From contig OX578139.1 in the NCBI GenBank assembly GCA_951213105.1, forward strand, positions 75,349,184-75,413,183: a DNA stretch of 64,000 nt, written 5' to 3'. The notes under the pieces are model-generated. The model had not been told where the DNA came from. It saw only the letters and a list, made by a program, of their open reading frames with translations, and did no database searches. Of the stretch, positions 14,201-28,376 are shown in pieces. Within the stretch, counting starts at the first letter, position 1, and each line of letters opens with the position of its first letter. Made by a program: the position numbers and the translations under genes. The DNA is from Amaurobius ferox (Eukaryota; Arthropoda; Arachnida; Araneae; Amaurobiidae).

Positions 14201-17200
14201 GCCTCCTTGGTCAATTGTTCTCTTAATGTTAATACCTCCTGATGGGTTAAACTATTTACGTGTTCTGTATTCTGTCTCTGTTTGCAGATTTGAAAATGTC
14301 TTGAAATTTTTGAGAGTTCACTATTTTTGTGCAAAGTCCCTAATTTATCAGACTTATTAGTTATGAATATAAAAATTTTACCATCAGTCCAGTTTCAATT
14401 TCAATGTTAGATTTATTTTTAATTGGTTCCATCAAAAATTACGTATTTGCAATAATTGCTTCACTGCATCTCATTTCTAAAATCTGTGTGGTATTCGGTT
14501 CCAATTTCACAGTTTTAGTAACAGTTAATTCAGCATATTTACAATTCATCATCTTTATACCATTATTCACATATTGGGATTTTACCTTATTCTTATTAGC
14601 TTTCCTTGCAATTATTCTTTCTTTCTCATAATTGACTTCTCCGACTACTTCAGTGTTATTCAGCTCAAATTATTCTATGTTATTGGTCTCTTCTGATATT
14701 CTATTTCTAAATTTAACACGATTAGCTTATTTCGGTTCATATCTATTATAATTTTATTTAATTTTGAAAAATCAAGTCCTAGAATCATACAGTATTGAAT
14801 ATTCCATGACTCGTTTGTAATAAAAAATGTGTTCTTGAAAAATTTATGTTTAATCTTAAAACCAATTTGAATACCATGTTTGAATGGTATTCTTGTGCCA
14901 TTAATTGCATCAATAGACAAGTTCGAATATTATCATCACCGAGGCACACAATTCTTGTCACACTGAACGTTCACATCATTCGAAGAATTGGTTTCTTTCC
15001 AGAGTCTTTTTTATATCTGTTAGTCCTGATTTTTCATCTTGCGTGTCTATTGTTGAGCTTCAGGGGCCTATTGTTGATACAGAATTGCTATTTTGCATTG
15101 CAAGTGTCTCAGGTATCCCAAAAACTAAGGGCCCGGCTGCCTTGCGTAATAGTTAACAGTAACCATCTATGTTACTGATTGGAAATTCCTTCGCATTACA
15201 GAGCTCGCACGGGGTGAATCTACAATCTTGAGGTTTGAGGGCAATTTTTACAGAGCCCGCACGAAGCGACGCTCCAGTACGGATGCTAAAAGATAAGTGA
15301 CTCCATAGAATAGAACAAAGTCAAATCGATAAATTTACACTCCGGACAGAAATGTCCGAGGCATTAAAAGATTCCTTCGCATCTGTCTTAATGTCGCATC
15401 TGTCTTCGCATCTGTCGTGTATCTAGTAAAAAGATTCTCGCCCCGTAATATTTGAGTAATCAGATCGTTTACTCGTACTGTATCCCTACGCTCATCCCCA
15501 GTTGTGGATTACGTGACCTTGCACTCCACACTTGGCAAGAATTTTCCCTTGTAGGCATGCTCGTCAAAAAAGAAAAAATTGTCAGAACTGTGCTTCCCCT
15601 TTCTCGTTAGGGTCCGATCTTGTAGAGCCTAAGGTGATGTAGGTGTGAATTTAAGTGCTAAATTCTGTCTCTTGACAGCATCGATGGTTGTAATTGCCAT
15701 TTTGGAGCATTTTAGTCGAGACTCCCTATTTTCTTCAGGGAATAGAAAATATTTTCTTTTGTACGATATGTTGCACTGGTGGTATATTTTTAGAACTTAA
15801 TTTTCTACTTTAATTGGTTCAAATGAGCAGCTCTCGGATTAAAAAAAAATTGTATTATTTGCAATCTGCCTTAACCGGCAATGGAAGGCAAATTCAAATC
15901 ACAGATGGCTCACACCTCTCATTATTCAAGGCTTTAGAAGCCAGGTATAATAAGCGTTTGATTCTTGAAGTCATATTAATGAGTTATTATCACAAGAGAA
16001 AATAGTGCAAGAGTCAACAAAGAAATTACGTAGCTTGTTAGATAAATTACTTGAACATTTAAGGGCTTTAAAAATAATGAAATTTGACTTCGGTAAGTTA
16101 TCAGAAGTAATGTTGATCAATATTGTAGTTCGAAAAATTGACCGTAAGTCAAGAAGGCGATATGAAATGTCCTGGACATCCATTGAATTACCAACTGGAA
16201 GGATTTCACCGACTTTTTAGGAAAACGAAGTCAAACGTTGGAAAATTTGCAATGCAGTGCATTTACTCAAGTGAAAGCCAAATTTTCTCCAAATGCTCAC
16301 AATAGATCAAAAAGTTTTGTAGTTAAACCTAACGTAGCTCATAATCTCTGTAAAGTATGCAGATTACATTTTGCAATATACAAATGTCGAGATTTTCTGA
16401 AAAAGAGTGCTAAAGAACGATTTGATACAATCAAACGACTTTATTTATGTATAAATTGTTCGTGCTAACGAGTGTAAATCGAAATGTAGTTATAGTTTCT
16501 GCTCAAAAAGACATTACTCAGTGATTCATATTGGGCCTAATGATTTTCGCATTCCAAAGGATGAAATAGCGGAGAGTAATATAAAAAATTCGATTGTCCC
16601 GATCGCCGTAGATGTTCCACAAGGTAATGAACTATCCGCAGGAACAAGTTTTTTATATTCGAGGAGAGGAAAAGCCAACAAGTTAGTATATATGGAGGCA
16701 GCGTGGTCCAATCTTCCCCATGTTAGTAATATAGTCAGACATAAAGCAGGCGCAGTAGGTCGAGAAGGAGAAGGACTTCATGATTTGGCGATTTATCGCT
16801 TAAACTGTGTAGTGTACTTTCTGTTTTTTTTAACTTCTATTAAAGACGAGGATGAAGGGGAAGTTGCTATGCGTGTTATACGTTATAAGATTTTAAAGAA
16901 TATGTACTCGTATAAAAAATATGAAATAGGATTAAAATATTTTGATTACCAAAAAATTTTATTAATAAAGAATAATTTTGTTAATGAAGTCAATTTCGTA
17001 AGACAAATTGAACTACACAACAATTGCAAATAAAATATGATATGAAATAGATTACAAGTATACAAATTGAAGAATATGTATAATATATTTAAAAATAACT
17101 ATAAAGTATATGGAAAAATTGTGTGCATACTTGCTTTGAAAGTTGTGTTAACAGTATCCATATCTGCTTTGAGGCGTATTACGACTGAGTCATTTTTACA

Positions 17201-20200
17201 TCTAATTTATTTTAATATACTGTATGCGTATCGTCAAATATAAAACAATGTAATATTTACAATAATAAAATATTTGACTTTATTTATATATTTTTTTGTT
17301 TATAAAATGACATTTCAGAATAAAATACAAAATTATGTCTAAATTCATAAATAGGGTCTCTATTGAAATAGCCATGATTCTTAAATTGTCAAAACGTGTT
17401 CGGAAGGTTTTTTAAGAGTTAAGATTGCTCATTTAATAGATTGCTAACACATGATCAAGAATTCGGTGATTCAAATACTTCATTGGGCAAGGCATATTTC
17501 TTTCTCGAGAACTAAACAAGTGTGTAATACCAAAATACTTCTTGAAATCACCGGGAGTTTGATGATACATCCTTTGACTTTTAATTTGTGAACGGGGGGG
17601 AAATATATCTTTTTAATCAAGATGTTTATATGAAATTAATTCTAACCAGCATCGGCCCCTATAGAATTTATTTGGAAAGGGGGTGGGGACTCAAGGATAA
17701 GATTAACAACATCGACTATTTTGATGTCCGCCTTTGTGATTTTGAAGTGTCCCCTTGTCTTCTCCCATGCGCGTCCATGCTAACTAGTAATACTTATTAG
17801 GTACGATTTACTCTGAACTAGAAATGAGATCGTGCTCATGTATCATATATCTCTATATAAAATGCACTGTAAATTTGTGATGTAAAATCTAGCTCACATT
17901 TTCAATGAATGTAAACTATTATTAGATTTTATGAACGTAAAATTTTATCATAAGACACGTCTTTACGCTTATTATCTAAACTCCTACTTTTCGTCCCTAG
18001 CCACCCAATCTTACGAGTCGACAATCGTCGTCAAGTTCTACCTCGAAGAAGAGACATACGTGGATACCAAAAATAATTCTATAACTATCAACAAATTACT
18101 CCAAATGTTTTTTAAAGTATTAGAATGATATTATAAGTCTTTTGCAATATCACAAATACCAAAATTAAAGCAAAACTTCTAATTATACAGCATTAAAAGC
18201 AATGAAATTAATAGCCGAACGAAATGCACCAGGTTAAAATCTAGCAAAATTCTATATTTGTAAGATATATAAGGAAAACAAATCTTATCCAAGGAAAGAG
18301 TAAAGTCCTCCTTTTACATGCTTTTACTTGCAGTCGTAAGTACAACAGTACATAACCATTATTTTACCATTTATATTTCTTAATTACGCTTTCTGTCAGA
18401 AATCGCCATTGAAATGTATAGGATCAAAGTCGGGAGAAACGCGTTCTCGAGAAATTCGGCCTGACAACACCTCCCTCTATCTTTGGCGTCGATTATAACC
18501 CTAAAGCTCTCTTCATATATACTATTTCGAAGGGAAAAGCTGTATTTCTTTCTACTGCTGTTTTTTATTTGACGGATAGCTTCGGAAAGCGTATTCCATG
18601 TAAAGCAATCATTGATGTGGGTTCAACATCGAATTTCATAACCAGTAACTGTGCCAATAAATTGAAGTTGAAACGGGGAAAAATAAATATTGCGGTGCCG
18701 GGTTTAAATGGAATTGATATGAGCACAAAGTTAAATGTCGAAGCCACTTTTCTAATTCTAAAGGAGATTTTAAATGAACCTCAGAATTTTTAATTGTTAC
18801 CAAGATCACAGATGTTATACCATCTAGATATAATTGATATCTCCACGATCAAATGACCTTCAAATATTCAGCTAGCCGATCCAGAATTTAACATTCTTGG
18901 GAAAACTGATTTACTGTTAGGAGCAAAACATTTTTATGAATTATTGGGGACAAATAAAATGCATATAATTGATAATCAAATAATACTGCAGGAGTCTGTA
19001 TTTGGATTCATTGTTAGTGGGAATATAAGGGAATTAATAAAGGAGGAGAAGGTCTATTGGGATTTCGTTCGGGAAAAAGATTATTTAGATACGATTTTGA
19101 AGCAGTTCTGGGAAATAGAAAAGGTTGAGGAAGAGAGACTTATTTAGGGAAAGGAAGAAAATTTATGTGAAGACCATTTTTAAAAAACACAGTCCAGAAA
19201 CGAAGTTGGACGATATGTAGTGCAAATGCCCGCAAGAAGATGATCGTTTTTTTCTAGGAAATTCAAAGGAATATGCACTTAGATGCACCTCATAATGCAC
19301 TTAGAAGAATTAATACATTTTGAAAACGCCTTGAACAAAATTCTGAGATGGCCGTACTATATAGAGATTTCATGCAAGATTATACGGATCTAGGGCACAT
19401 GGAGGAAGTGCATTATGAGGAAGAAGCCAAATTTAATTATTATTTGCCCAATCATGGTGTCTACCGTCCGGATAAAAGCACCACAAAACTAAGCGTGGTG
19501 TTTGATGAGTCGGCAGTTAATTCAATCGGCTATTCTCTAAATTCGCAATTACTAAATGGACGTGTTGTCCAAGAAGACTTATTTTCCATACTAATTAGAT
19601 TTTGAAATCATCGCTACGCATTCAGTGCCAACATTCTCAAGATGTACAAACAAATATTAATACATCCAGATCAGCGAGACTATCTCCGCATTCTTTGGAA
19701 AAACAATGCTAATGACCCTATTAAGGTATATAGACACTCAACAGTGACGTATGGGACAGCTTGTGCCCCTTTTTAGCAACAGGAACACTTAAGCAACTCG
19801 CACATGATGAAGGTACGAATTTTCCGCTAGCATGAGATGACACAATAACTGATTTCTATGTCGACGATATTCTCTTTGGAGCTGATTATCTGAAAACTGT
19901 TAAGGAGATATAACGTCAACTGGTACAATTACTGGAACGTAGTGGCATGATCCTTAATAAATAGTGCGCTAACGATCAAGAATTCTTACACAACATCAGT
20001 AGTCATGATGAATATCCATTTCACAGTACGAATGAAGTCAGAGCTTTAAACATGTTATGGAAACCTCATAACGATTATTTTGGTTATAAGGTGACTATTA
20101 AACAACAGACTGTGTATACCAAGCGTGCAGTGCTATCAGATATCGCAAAACTTTTTGACCTACTAGTTTTGCTTGGAACTTTACGGCAATTGAAGAAACG

Positions 20201-23200
20201 GGAATTTTTTACGGGAATTGAAGAAACATCCAGAAGCTAGCCTAGCAATGACTGATGAAACTGTGATTAATTCTAAAGATTCAGCAGACATTCCATGCAC
20301 TGTTTCCACAAAAACATTCTTCGTTTCTAGACAACTTTATTAATGTTTTAAACGAATATACTAAACCTTGTCGGAATTTTAAACTTTATATTCAGGTTTG
20401 CAACCAACTGCAGATATCCAGAGAAAAAAACGTTAAGAGAGTTAAAAAATCCTCAACAGTTTTTATGGGCAGAAATTTAGCAAAGGGAATTTAAAGAGAA
20501 AATAAGTAGTGTAGCTAAAGGCAAGTCAGTAGAAGGTAATAGTAAATTAAAGGCTTTAAACCCATTTTTAGATGGCAATCAGATCTTAAGGGTCGGTGGT
20601 CTATTGAGTGCTACAAATTTGTGTTTTGATCAAGAACATACAGTAGTACTACCTAAAAGTCATAAGGTAACTCAATTTATTTTTTAGCACTTTCATTTGA
20701 AAAAATTTCTAGTCTGTGCCCAAACGCTCTTATACTGTGTTCGACAAAAGTTTTGGATATTAAATGGCAGAAATACTGCAATAAAAGTAGTACATAACTG
20801 CATAGTTTGCTTCCGCTATAAACCTATTTGCGCAAGGCAAATAATGGGATATCTGCCAGCGGAAAAGAAAGTCCAGGAGGACCTTTTACTGTAAGCGGTG
20901 TCAATTTTTCTGGTCCATTTTATATAAAATATAAAAATCAAAGAAATGTGTCTTTCTCAAATATTTACGTTGCCATCTTCTTAAGCTTTGTGACAAAGGT
21001 CATTCATTTGGAAGTTATGTCAGATTTGACTTTTATTGCAAGCTTGAAACGATTCTTCTCGCGACGCGGCAAAAGTTAGGTAAATTTTAGCGACAATGGA
21101 ACCAACTTTGTTGGAGCTAACGCAGAGTTAAAACGACTACATTCGATTGCTAGCTATCAGCTATCAGCTATCGATTGCTAGAAATAAGTTGGAGATGTAT
21201 TCTTCCTGGTTCACCAAATTTCGGTGGGTTAAGGGAAGAAAGAATAAAATCATTCAAACACCATTTAAAACGCACGATACGAATGTCTAACCTCACACAT
21301 GTAGAATTTACTACAGTAACTTCCCGAATCGAAGGTATTCACAATTCGAGACCGTTAAATCCATTGTCAAACGCTGTTACTGATTATGAGGTTCTTACAC
21401 CGGGATCCTTTCAAATTGGCCGACCTATAAACGCGTCACTCGAACTCAATATTTCTAAAATAGCTGATGATAAACTGTCACGATGGCAAAGAACAAGAAA
21501 AATTGTACATTCGATTTAGAAACACTGGCAAAGGGATTACTTAAATAATTTACAACAGAGAACAAAGTGATTTTTTCAAAAGGATAATGTACAAAAGGAC
21601 ACGTTAGTTCTCGTCAAGGAAGATCACTTATCTCCTTGTAAAAGGTTACGTGGCCGAATTAAACAGGTCATTCCAGGTACCGATGGCAATATTCATGTGG
21701 TACTGGTAAAAACTAAAAATGGTCTTATCAAGAGATCAATTGCTAAAATTTGTATATTATTTATCAGTGAAATGTTGTCTTTGCTTATTTTATTATCCTT
21801 GCATTGTATTATTATTTTTGTAACCTGTTCTTTATATTTTTATGTCTTAATTATTTGATGTACCATTTTATATTTTGTGATTTACAGTTAATACTTATAT
21901 ACTTTATATATTTTATGTTTTTATTGAAATTTTCATTTAAACGCCGGGCAGAATGTTGTGCCTAACACGCCAAAGTTCTTACTCTGCTAATTATAACGTC
22001 CATGTGTTTAATATCTACTGCTGCATTCGTTGTCCGCTCCAAAGTTTCTCTGGTCCGGGGTGGCAACGTCAGTGTGCCGAGAACGGCAGCCGGTCGCAAT
22101 GGTCGTTATTGTAGCTTGAGCTGTCCGCAATGAACGCAGTAATGTCTTATATTTCTACATATGCACATAGTTATAAGTTATGTAAATAAATTTAAATCAA
22201 AAAGGTATACCGTCCACTGTCGTTTTATAGTCATTAAGAACCTTCTCACTATACCCCTCTCAACGGTGTAAATAAAATTTCTTGTTGTGCTTCTATTTGT
22301 CGGTGTTATATCTCAACACAGGAGAACTCACCTCTGTCTTTTCTATGAGAATTATTATAGAACTTCAAAAGGAAAGACTCCAAATTTTAAAAGTTTACTG
22401 CAGATTGTGAAATTTTTAGTTTCTTTATATTATACTCGTATTTTCCGTATGAAGGACGGGGTTCTATACTGGTTGAGAATAAGATATACAATTGAAATTA
22501 TTTGCTCTATTTTCTTTTTACTCAAATGTATAATGTTGAATAAAATGCCACTTTCTATCATTTTCTCCCTTATCATGTGACCAGTTGATTTGCGAAATAT
22601 ATTTGCATTTCTATTTTCTTAATAAAGATGTTTATTAATCCGATAAGAAGTTTTTATCCTATCAGTTCTTATTATCTTATTAATGGTCGTGAGCAAGTTT
22701 GTTACCTACCAAAAATATTTCTTGAAATATATTTCTTCTTTACAGAATAAGCAATAGATATAGCTTAGATGATGTCTGATATGGATTTAGCAAAATGTTT
22801 TAGAGGTAGTAGGAAGTGCGTGTGTGTGTGTGTGATGGGGGTGACTCATTAAGAATTTTCACTTTTGGTTCAAAAATTTTCTTTGCAACATTTATTTTTC
22901 AAATCCAGTTATAGAGCTTAATTGATGCCTGATATAATGATGCCCGATAATGATGCCTGGTATCCTGAAGGGGATAGTTGGGCTTCCTAATGATTTCCAC
23001 TTCCAATGTTGGAGATGTCGATTCCGGCTTTCTAGATAAATCATTTGACTTTATGTAAAAAGTAATGGCGGCTCGTGAGGTGAAGCTAGTGACGCAGGAT
23101 CAGCGCGGTTTCACCTGCTTTATATCAGTTATCGTCAGAATGGGTTATTATTATTAATATGTGGCGAATTTTCTACTCTTTTGACTATTTTTAGATAATA

Positions 23201-26200
23201 TTTGACAAAACTTGCGCTGATAGCTTGATGCGTTTTGATGATGTTCGTTGTCGAGGAGGAGAACGAATCCCGCCTCTGAATCTACTACATCCATTTCTGA
23301 AGTATCGAGCCTCCACTGGTAAAAAGTGTGCAAAATCGTACAAAAATGTTCAACATTTTGTAGAATATGAAGCATGCACACCACTTGCCACTATGAGAAG
23401 GCTTCTTAATAAAATTATTGTTTCTCTTTTTTTCGTTACTCCCTTTTTTTTTGCAAAATTTTTCTTTCTATGCTGTAATTTTGCTGTTCAGATATTTAGT
23501 CAGTAAATTTGTTTTCATGCCGTTTATTGCGCCATTTATTGACTTTTTTTATTTAAAGTGTATTTTGAGTTCTCAGTAGCTGTTATCTCATTCGTAAAAT
23601 TGTAGGTTTTTGTGCATTATGCTTTCATAAACTTCTTTTCATAGGTATTTATTTTCTAAAATATTTTCCTTATGTATTAAAATTTTCTCACTATGTTTAA
23701 TGCAAAATTGTATGTATTAAATTTGACCCGAGCTATAGAATTTGCACATAATCGTAAATTGCAAGTTTCTTTATGCTATGTATATATTTTGTACAAAGAA
23801 CGGATATACTGCAAGTAAATAATAAAATTTATAATAATGTAAGACAAATAAATTTGATTATTAGATAGAGAGAGCACACGAACTTTGGCATTTAAATGTT
23901 GATCAATATTTTAAAGAACGGAGTTGTTGCAAATTTTGCTATTGGAACTAGTATACTCTTGTATTTTGAATATTGTCCTTGTTGTAGAGAAATATCACTA
24001 AGAATAAAAATAGTTCATCGTGGATTTTTATTCGAAACCACTTCAATTCTTGCCTATACAGGATATTAATTTTAATTCTAACTTACCTTTTAAAAGTGTT
24101 TGCCATATAGCGGCGCTCAATGCCCAGAATCCCGCAATGATAAAGAAGACGTAATGATTATCACTACTGGGCTTCCAAATAAAAAGTGCAACGCACACAC
24201 CGATGTTGCTTACTGCTGCTGTCGTCATCAGCACCAATCTCGGTATGTAGTTGACCAGGTATCCTGATGAAATGGATACGATGGCGCTTACAACACCGAA
24301 ACATACCAGCACGATCCCCACATTTTTCATGCCCCATGCGCAAGCGATATAAGCCTGAAAATAGATGAAATTCAAAGACAATTAAAAGATTACGAAACTA
24401 TAGTGTCATGCACTGTCTAAGCTAAGAAGGAAGCGTATCTATACTTAGCCGGATACACTATACTTAGTCTATACTGAGTCAGATATACTTAGACAGGATT
24501 TTCGGGAATCTGATGTGGTAGCACATGATTTTCCTTGTATAATGCAATGAATTTACTTGTTTAACGGTGAAAAAGTGATGAAACAAATCCACGGCACAGT
24601 GAACGTTAAATTGTACATTTGGCGCTTTTACGGTTGACAACATGTAAAACTTTTACCCCATTAATTTATATTTTACACAACTATAAATTAACAATTATCA
24701 ATATTGATATCATCCTCAGTAAGTAATATGGTCCATATATTTAAATATTTTATTAATAAATTCATCAAATAGGCGTTATTTTCATTAACTTGGTATCATA
24801 TTTGCAATTTTGACGATATTTCCGACAATTTGGGGCTAAATATCGCCAAGTTAGCGATGTTTAGAAGAGTATTTCTTATATAATAAAAGGTATGCCCATC
24901 ATACGACGGAATTAAAAATTTGCAAAACATTGCATCCCATTTGGAGTTATTTTCATCAATTTGGAGACAATTTTATCAATTTGATAACATGCTAATCAAT
25001 TTGGCAACAGTTTTGTCAATTTGTCGACATTTAAAAAAGTCGCCAAGTTAGCGATATGCCGCTAAAATTCGTCACCGGAATTCTGCCAAGCTTTTCAGAC
25101 GGAGAAATAGGTTACTCTTATGTTCTTTCCAAAATAATGAATTTTCATCCATTAGTTGTCATTTTCATTTATTTAGTGTCATTCTTATTAACTTGGCAAC
25201 ATTTTTTTATCAATGTGGTGACATTATTATCAATTTGGCGATATTTAAAAAAACTGCTCAAGTTGGCGATATTCCACCAAACTCGTTGTGAAAGTTTCGC
25301 TATGCGTTGTGGATGCAGAAATGTGTTATTCTTATGGTAGATAAACGACTAATGGCGTCTAATTAGATTGACATTACCCAAAGCGTCGTCCTTTGTGAAT
25401 GGAACGAGCTAGATCTACGAGAATGATGATAGTAAATTTATCGAATATTATTACATATGAAAAGTGAACAACACATTTCTCAATAGTTAATACTTTTTAT
25501 GAATTTTAAGTGATATTTTGGAAGAATATTCTCCTTCATATCTCCTTCCTAATTTGGCTTCTCCTTCTTCGACCCAGACCGTCCGACCTACCAGAAAGGT
25601 ATCTGTTTGGACGGCCGGGAAGTTCCACCCAATTTAGACCGGAACCAAGAGGGGGAGCATTCACAGGGACCGTACCCTCCCTCCTTCCCCTGCCACCAAC
25701 TTCTCGGAATGACTTACGGACCCACATGTTTAACGTGATCTTACTCCGCGTGAACACGGCGGCAGTGACAGGAATCGAACCCGCGCCGTCCGAGTGCAGT
25801 TCCCGCACGCTAACCACTGGGCTGTCGCGCCCCCGGATTTCATTTATCTGTATTAATTATTAATTTATGCTAACCTATCAGGGCCGTAGCCAGGCACGAG
25901 CCAGAGGGGCTAAGCCCCCCCCCATGAGGTATACTCAGCCCCCCCTGATATAAATATTAAATTTTAGTAGAAAAATGAAATTTCATTCAAAATATTACAA
26001 AATTTTGCATAAAAAATTCTTTATAATTTTTTTTTATATATAAATTACTTTTTTAAAATTTTAACTTAGCTGAATTTGTGGTTATATTGATGATCCATTT
26101 ATTTACATATTTAATTTAAAAATTATGACAATAGTATTTAGGATACTAGCTTATATAGTATTGGGGAGTTCACTATAATACATTACAGTCAAAATCAACT

Positions 26201-28330
26201 GGTAAGCAGTTAAGATTTAATATTGAGCATTAACTTGTATTAATTTTCAGAAATTGTGTTCGATTAATTAACGGCTCTACTACTAGTCTATATAAATAAA
26301 ATTGAAAATCTGTCTGTCTGTCTGTTTGTCCCATCATCACGGGAGAACGGCTTAACCGAATTTGATAAAATTTTGTGGGTAGCCTAAAAATAGCCCCACT
26401 TAAAATTTAGTCCATGTTTGGAGTTTCCATAACCAGTGGTTCTCGAGATATTAGTGAAAAACGAATATTTCGTTTGTCTCATTATCACGAGAGAACGGCT
26501 GAATCGAATTTAATGAAATTTTGTGAGTAGCCTTAAAATAGCCCTCCATAAATTTTGCCCAAGTTTCGAGTTTCTAATACCAGGGCTTGTCGAGATATTA
26601 ATGAAAAACGGAACTTTATCCTAGAAGATCTACTCTCTAACTCCGTGGTTTATCCAAACGGAAAGGATGAAAATCGTTTGTTTAAAACGTCAACGTGAAT
26701 TAAAACTTCTTTTCTGAGCTTAGTGCAGGATTTTTGCATTAGTCACTTTCTGAAAGCATGAATTGTTTGAAACATGAATTTTAATGGAAAATCTAACTCC
26801 ATGGTCAAGCATTTACTAAACAATGGAAAGTATAAAGAAATCAAAATGGTTATTATTTTTGCATTTTATGGGGAAGAGATCAAAATGGTTATTTAATTTC
26901 GCAGTTTATGAGGAAGATTCTTTATTATATTATGTTGCTCAGCAACGCAATTAAATTAAATGTGTTTCTTAATATTTGTTATTATTTTTTCTATTTGAAT
27001 AATAAATAAATAGATGTATAAATATATTTTTAAATGAACGTTTTGATTTTTCTTTTAATTATATTAATTACGGACTGCGTACATCACTTTCATTTGACAA
27101 AGAGTTTTTAAGCTTTTATATTGTGTTTAGCTAATAAACTCATATTGTGTTTACCAATAAACTCATTTATCTGATAGTTGAAACAGAAAAAGAATAGAAA
27201 GGGTATATCTTCTAATACAATTTTAGTGTTTGCATTTAGTATATACAAATGGAATTAGGATGCTTTATTCTTCAGATCTGCAATTTCAGAGCTACGAATT
27301 TGGCGGAATATCGATAACTTGGCAACTTTTCTTAAACTTTGCCAAATTGACGGAAATATCGCCAAATTGCTAAAAACGACGCAAATCAATGAAATTAAAT
27401 TCGTTTTTTTAGAAGACAGTACTGAAATGATGTTTCGGTAGCATTTGTGGGTCAGTCTATCCATCCTACTTAGTAACACATTTATCGAATTTTTAAAATA
27501 TCACCAAGTCGATAAAAATGTTTGTGAATCTATAAAAATGTCATGAAATTGATAAAATTGCGCTTAATAAATGAAATTAATTGTGTTTTGTTAGGGGATA
27601 ATATTATGATGATGTTTCGTCAATTTGTCGCAAAATGGGACTATCAGTTTTACAGTCCCACTTGGCGATAAATTTGGCGATTTTTTAAGTTATCGCTAAA
27701 TTGAAGAAAATATCGCCAAACCTTTCATGGAGATAGCATTATTCAGACGATATGATTTCCATCAATTTATTTGAAGCAAATGATATCATGTCGTTTAGCA
27801 ATGAATGTAAATCCAATGTGTTATGTGGCATACGATTTTAATTAAATCTTTTCCGATTTGAATAATAAAGATATGTATATAAAATAAATTTCATTGGCAT
27901 TGCATTTTTGACTGGAAAATATCGATTACGGTCTTCAGGTTACACATTATTATTATTGATATTTTCGGGGAATATTGATTCAGGAATTATTGATATTTTC
28001 AAATTATTATACCATTGTTTTATTATGACAAAAATTGTTGAAACTCACATATTGTACGTTGTGCGAGTAATCTTCTATAAATGCACGTGTTATCTTCTAA
28101 TCTACGAGAATATAAGTAGTACAGGTATATAGGCATATATTTTGATATATATTGGCATATATTGGAATCAATTACGACCTTCTGGTATGAAGATTACGGG
28201 GATAATTGAAATTTTCAATTTTTAATGTCATCTGTTTTATTTCGGCAAAGATTTTTCAGACTCATATTGTAATAAGGGTAATCTTCTACTAACATACAGG
28301 CATATTTTCTAATCTGCGACAATATAAGTA

Positions 28331-28376
<46 letters not shown>

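Noticed and set aside
14404..15178. Plus-strand hydrophobic frames of 75 and 110 codons
   Set aside because: They lie antisense to Gypsy protease/linker sequence and have no membrane-protein family resemblance.
16521..17033. 170-codon frame as an independent gene
   Set aside because: It begins within BEL/Pao gag tail sequence; the rest has no recognisable domain and its length is possible by chance.
25510..25863. 117-codon Pro/Arg-rich frame and its 93-codon antisense
   Set aside because: Both are translations of the GC-rich SINE at 25,548-25,836.
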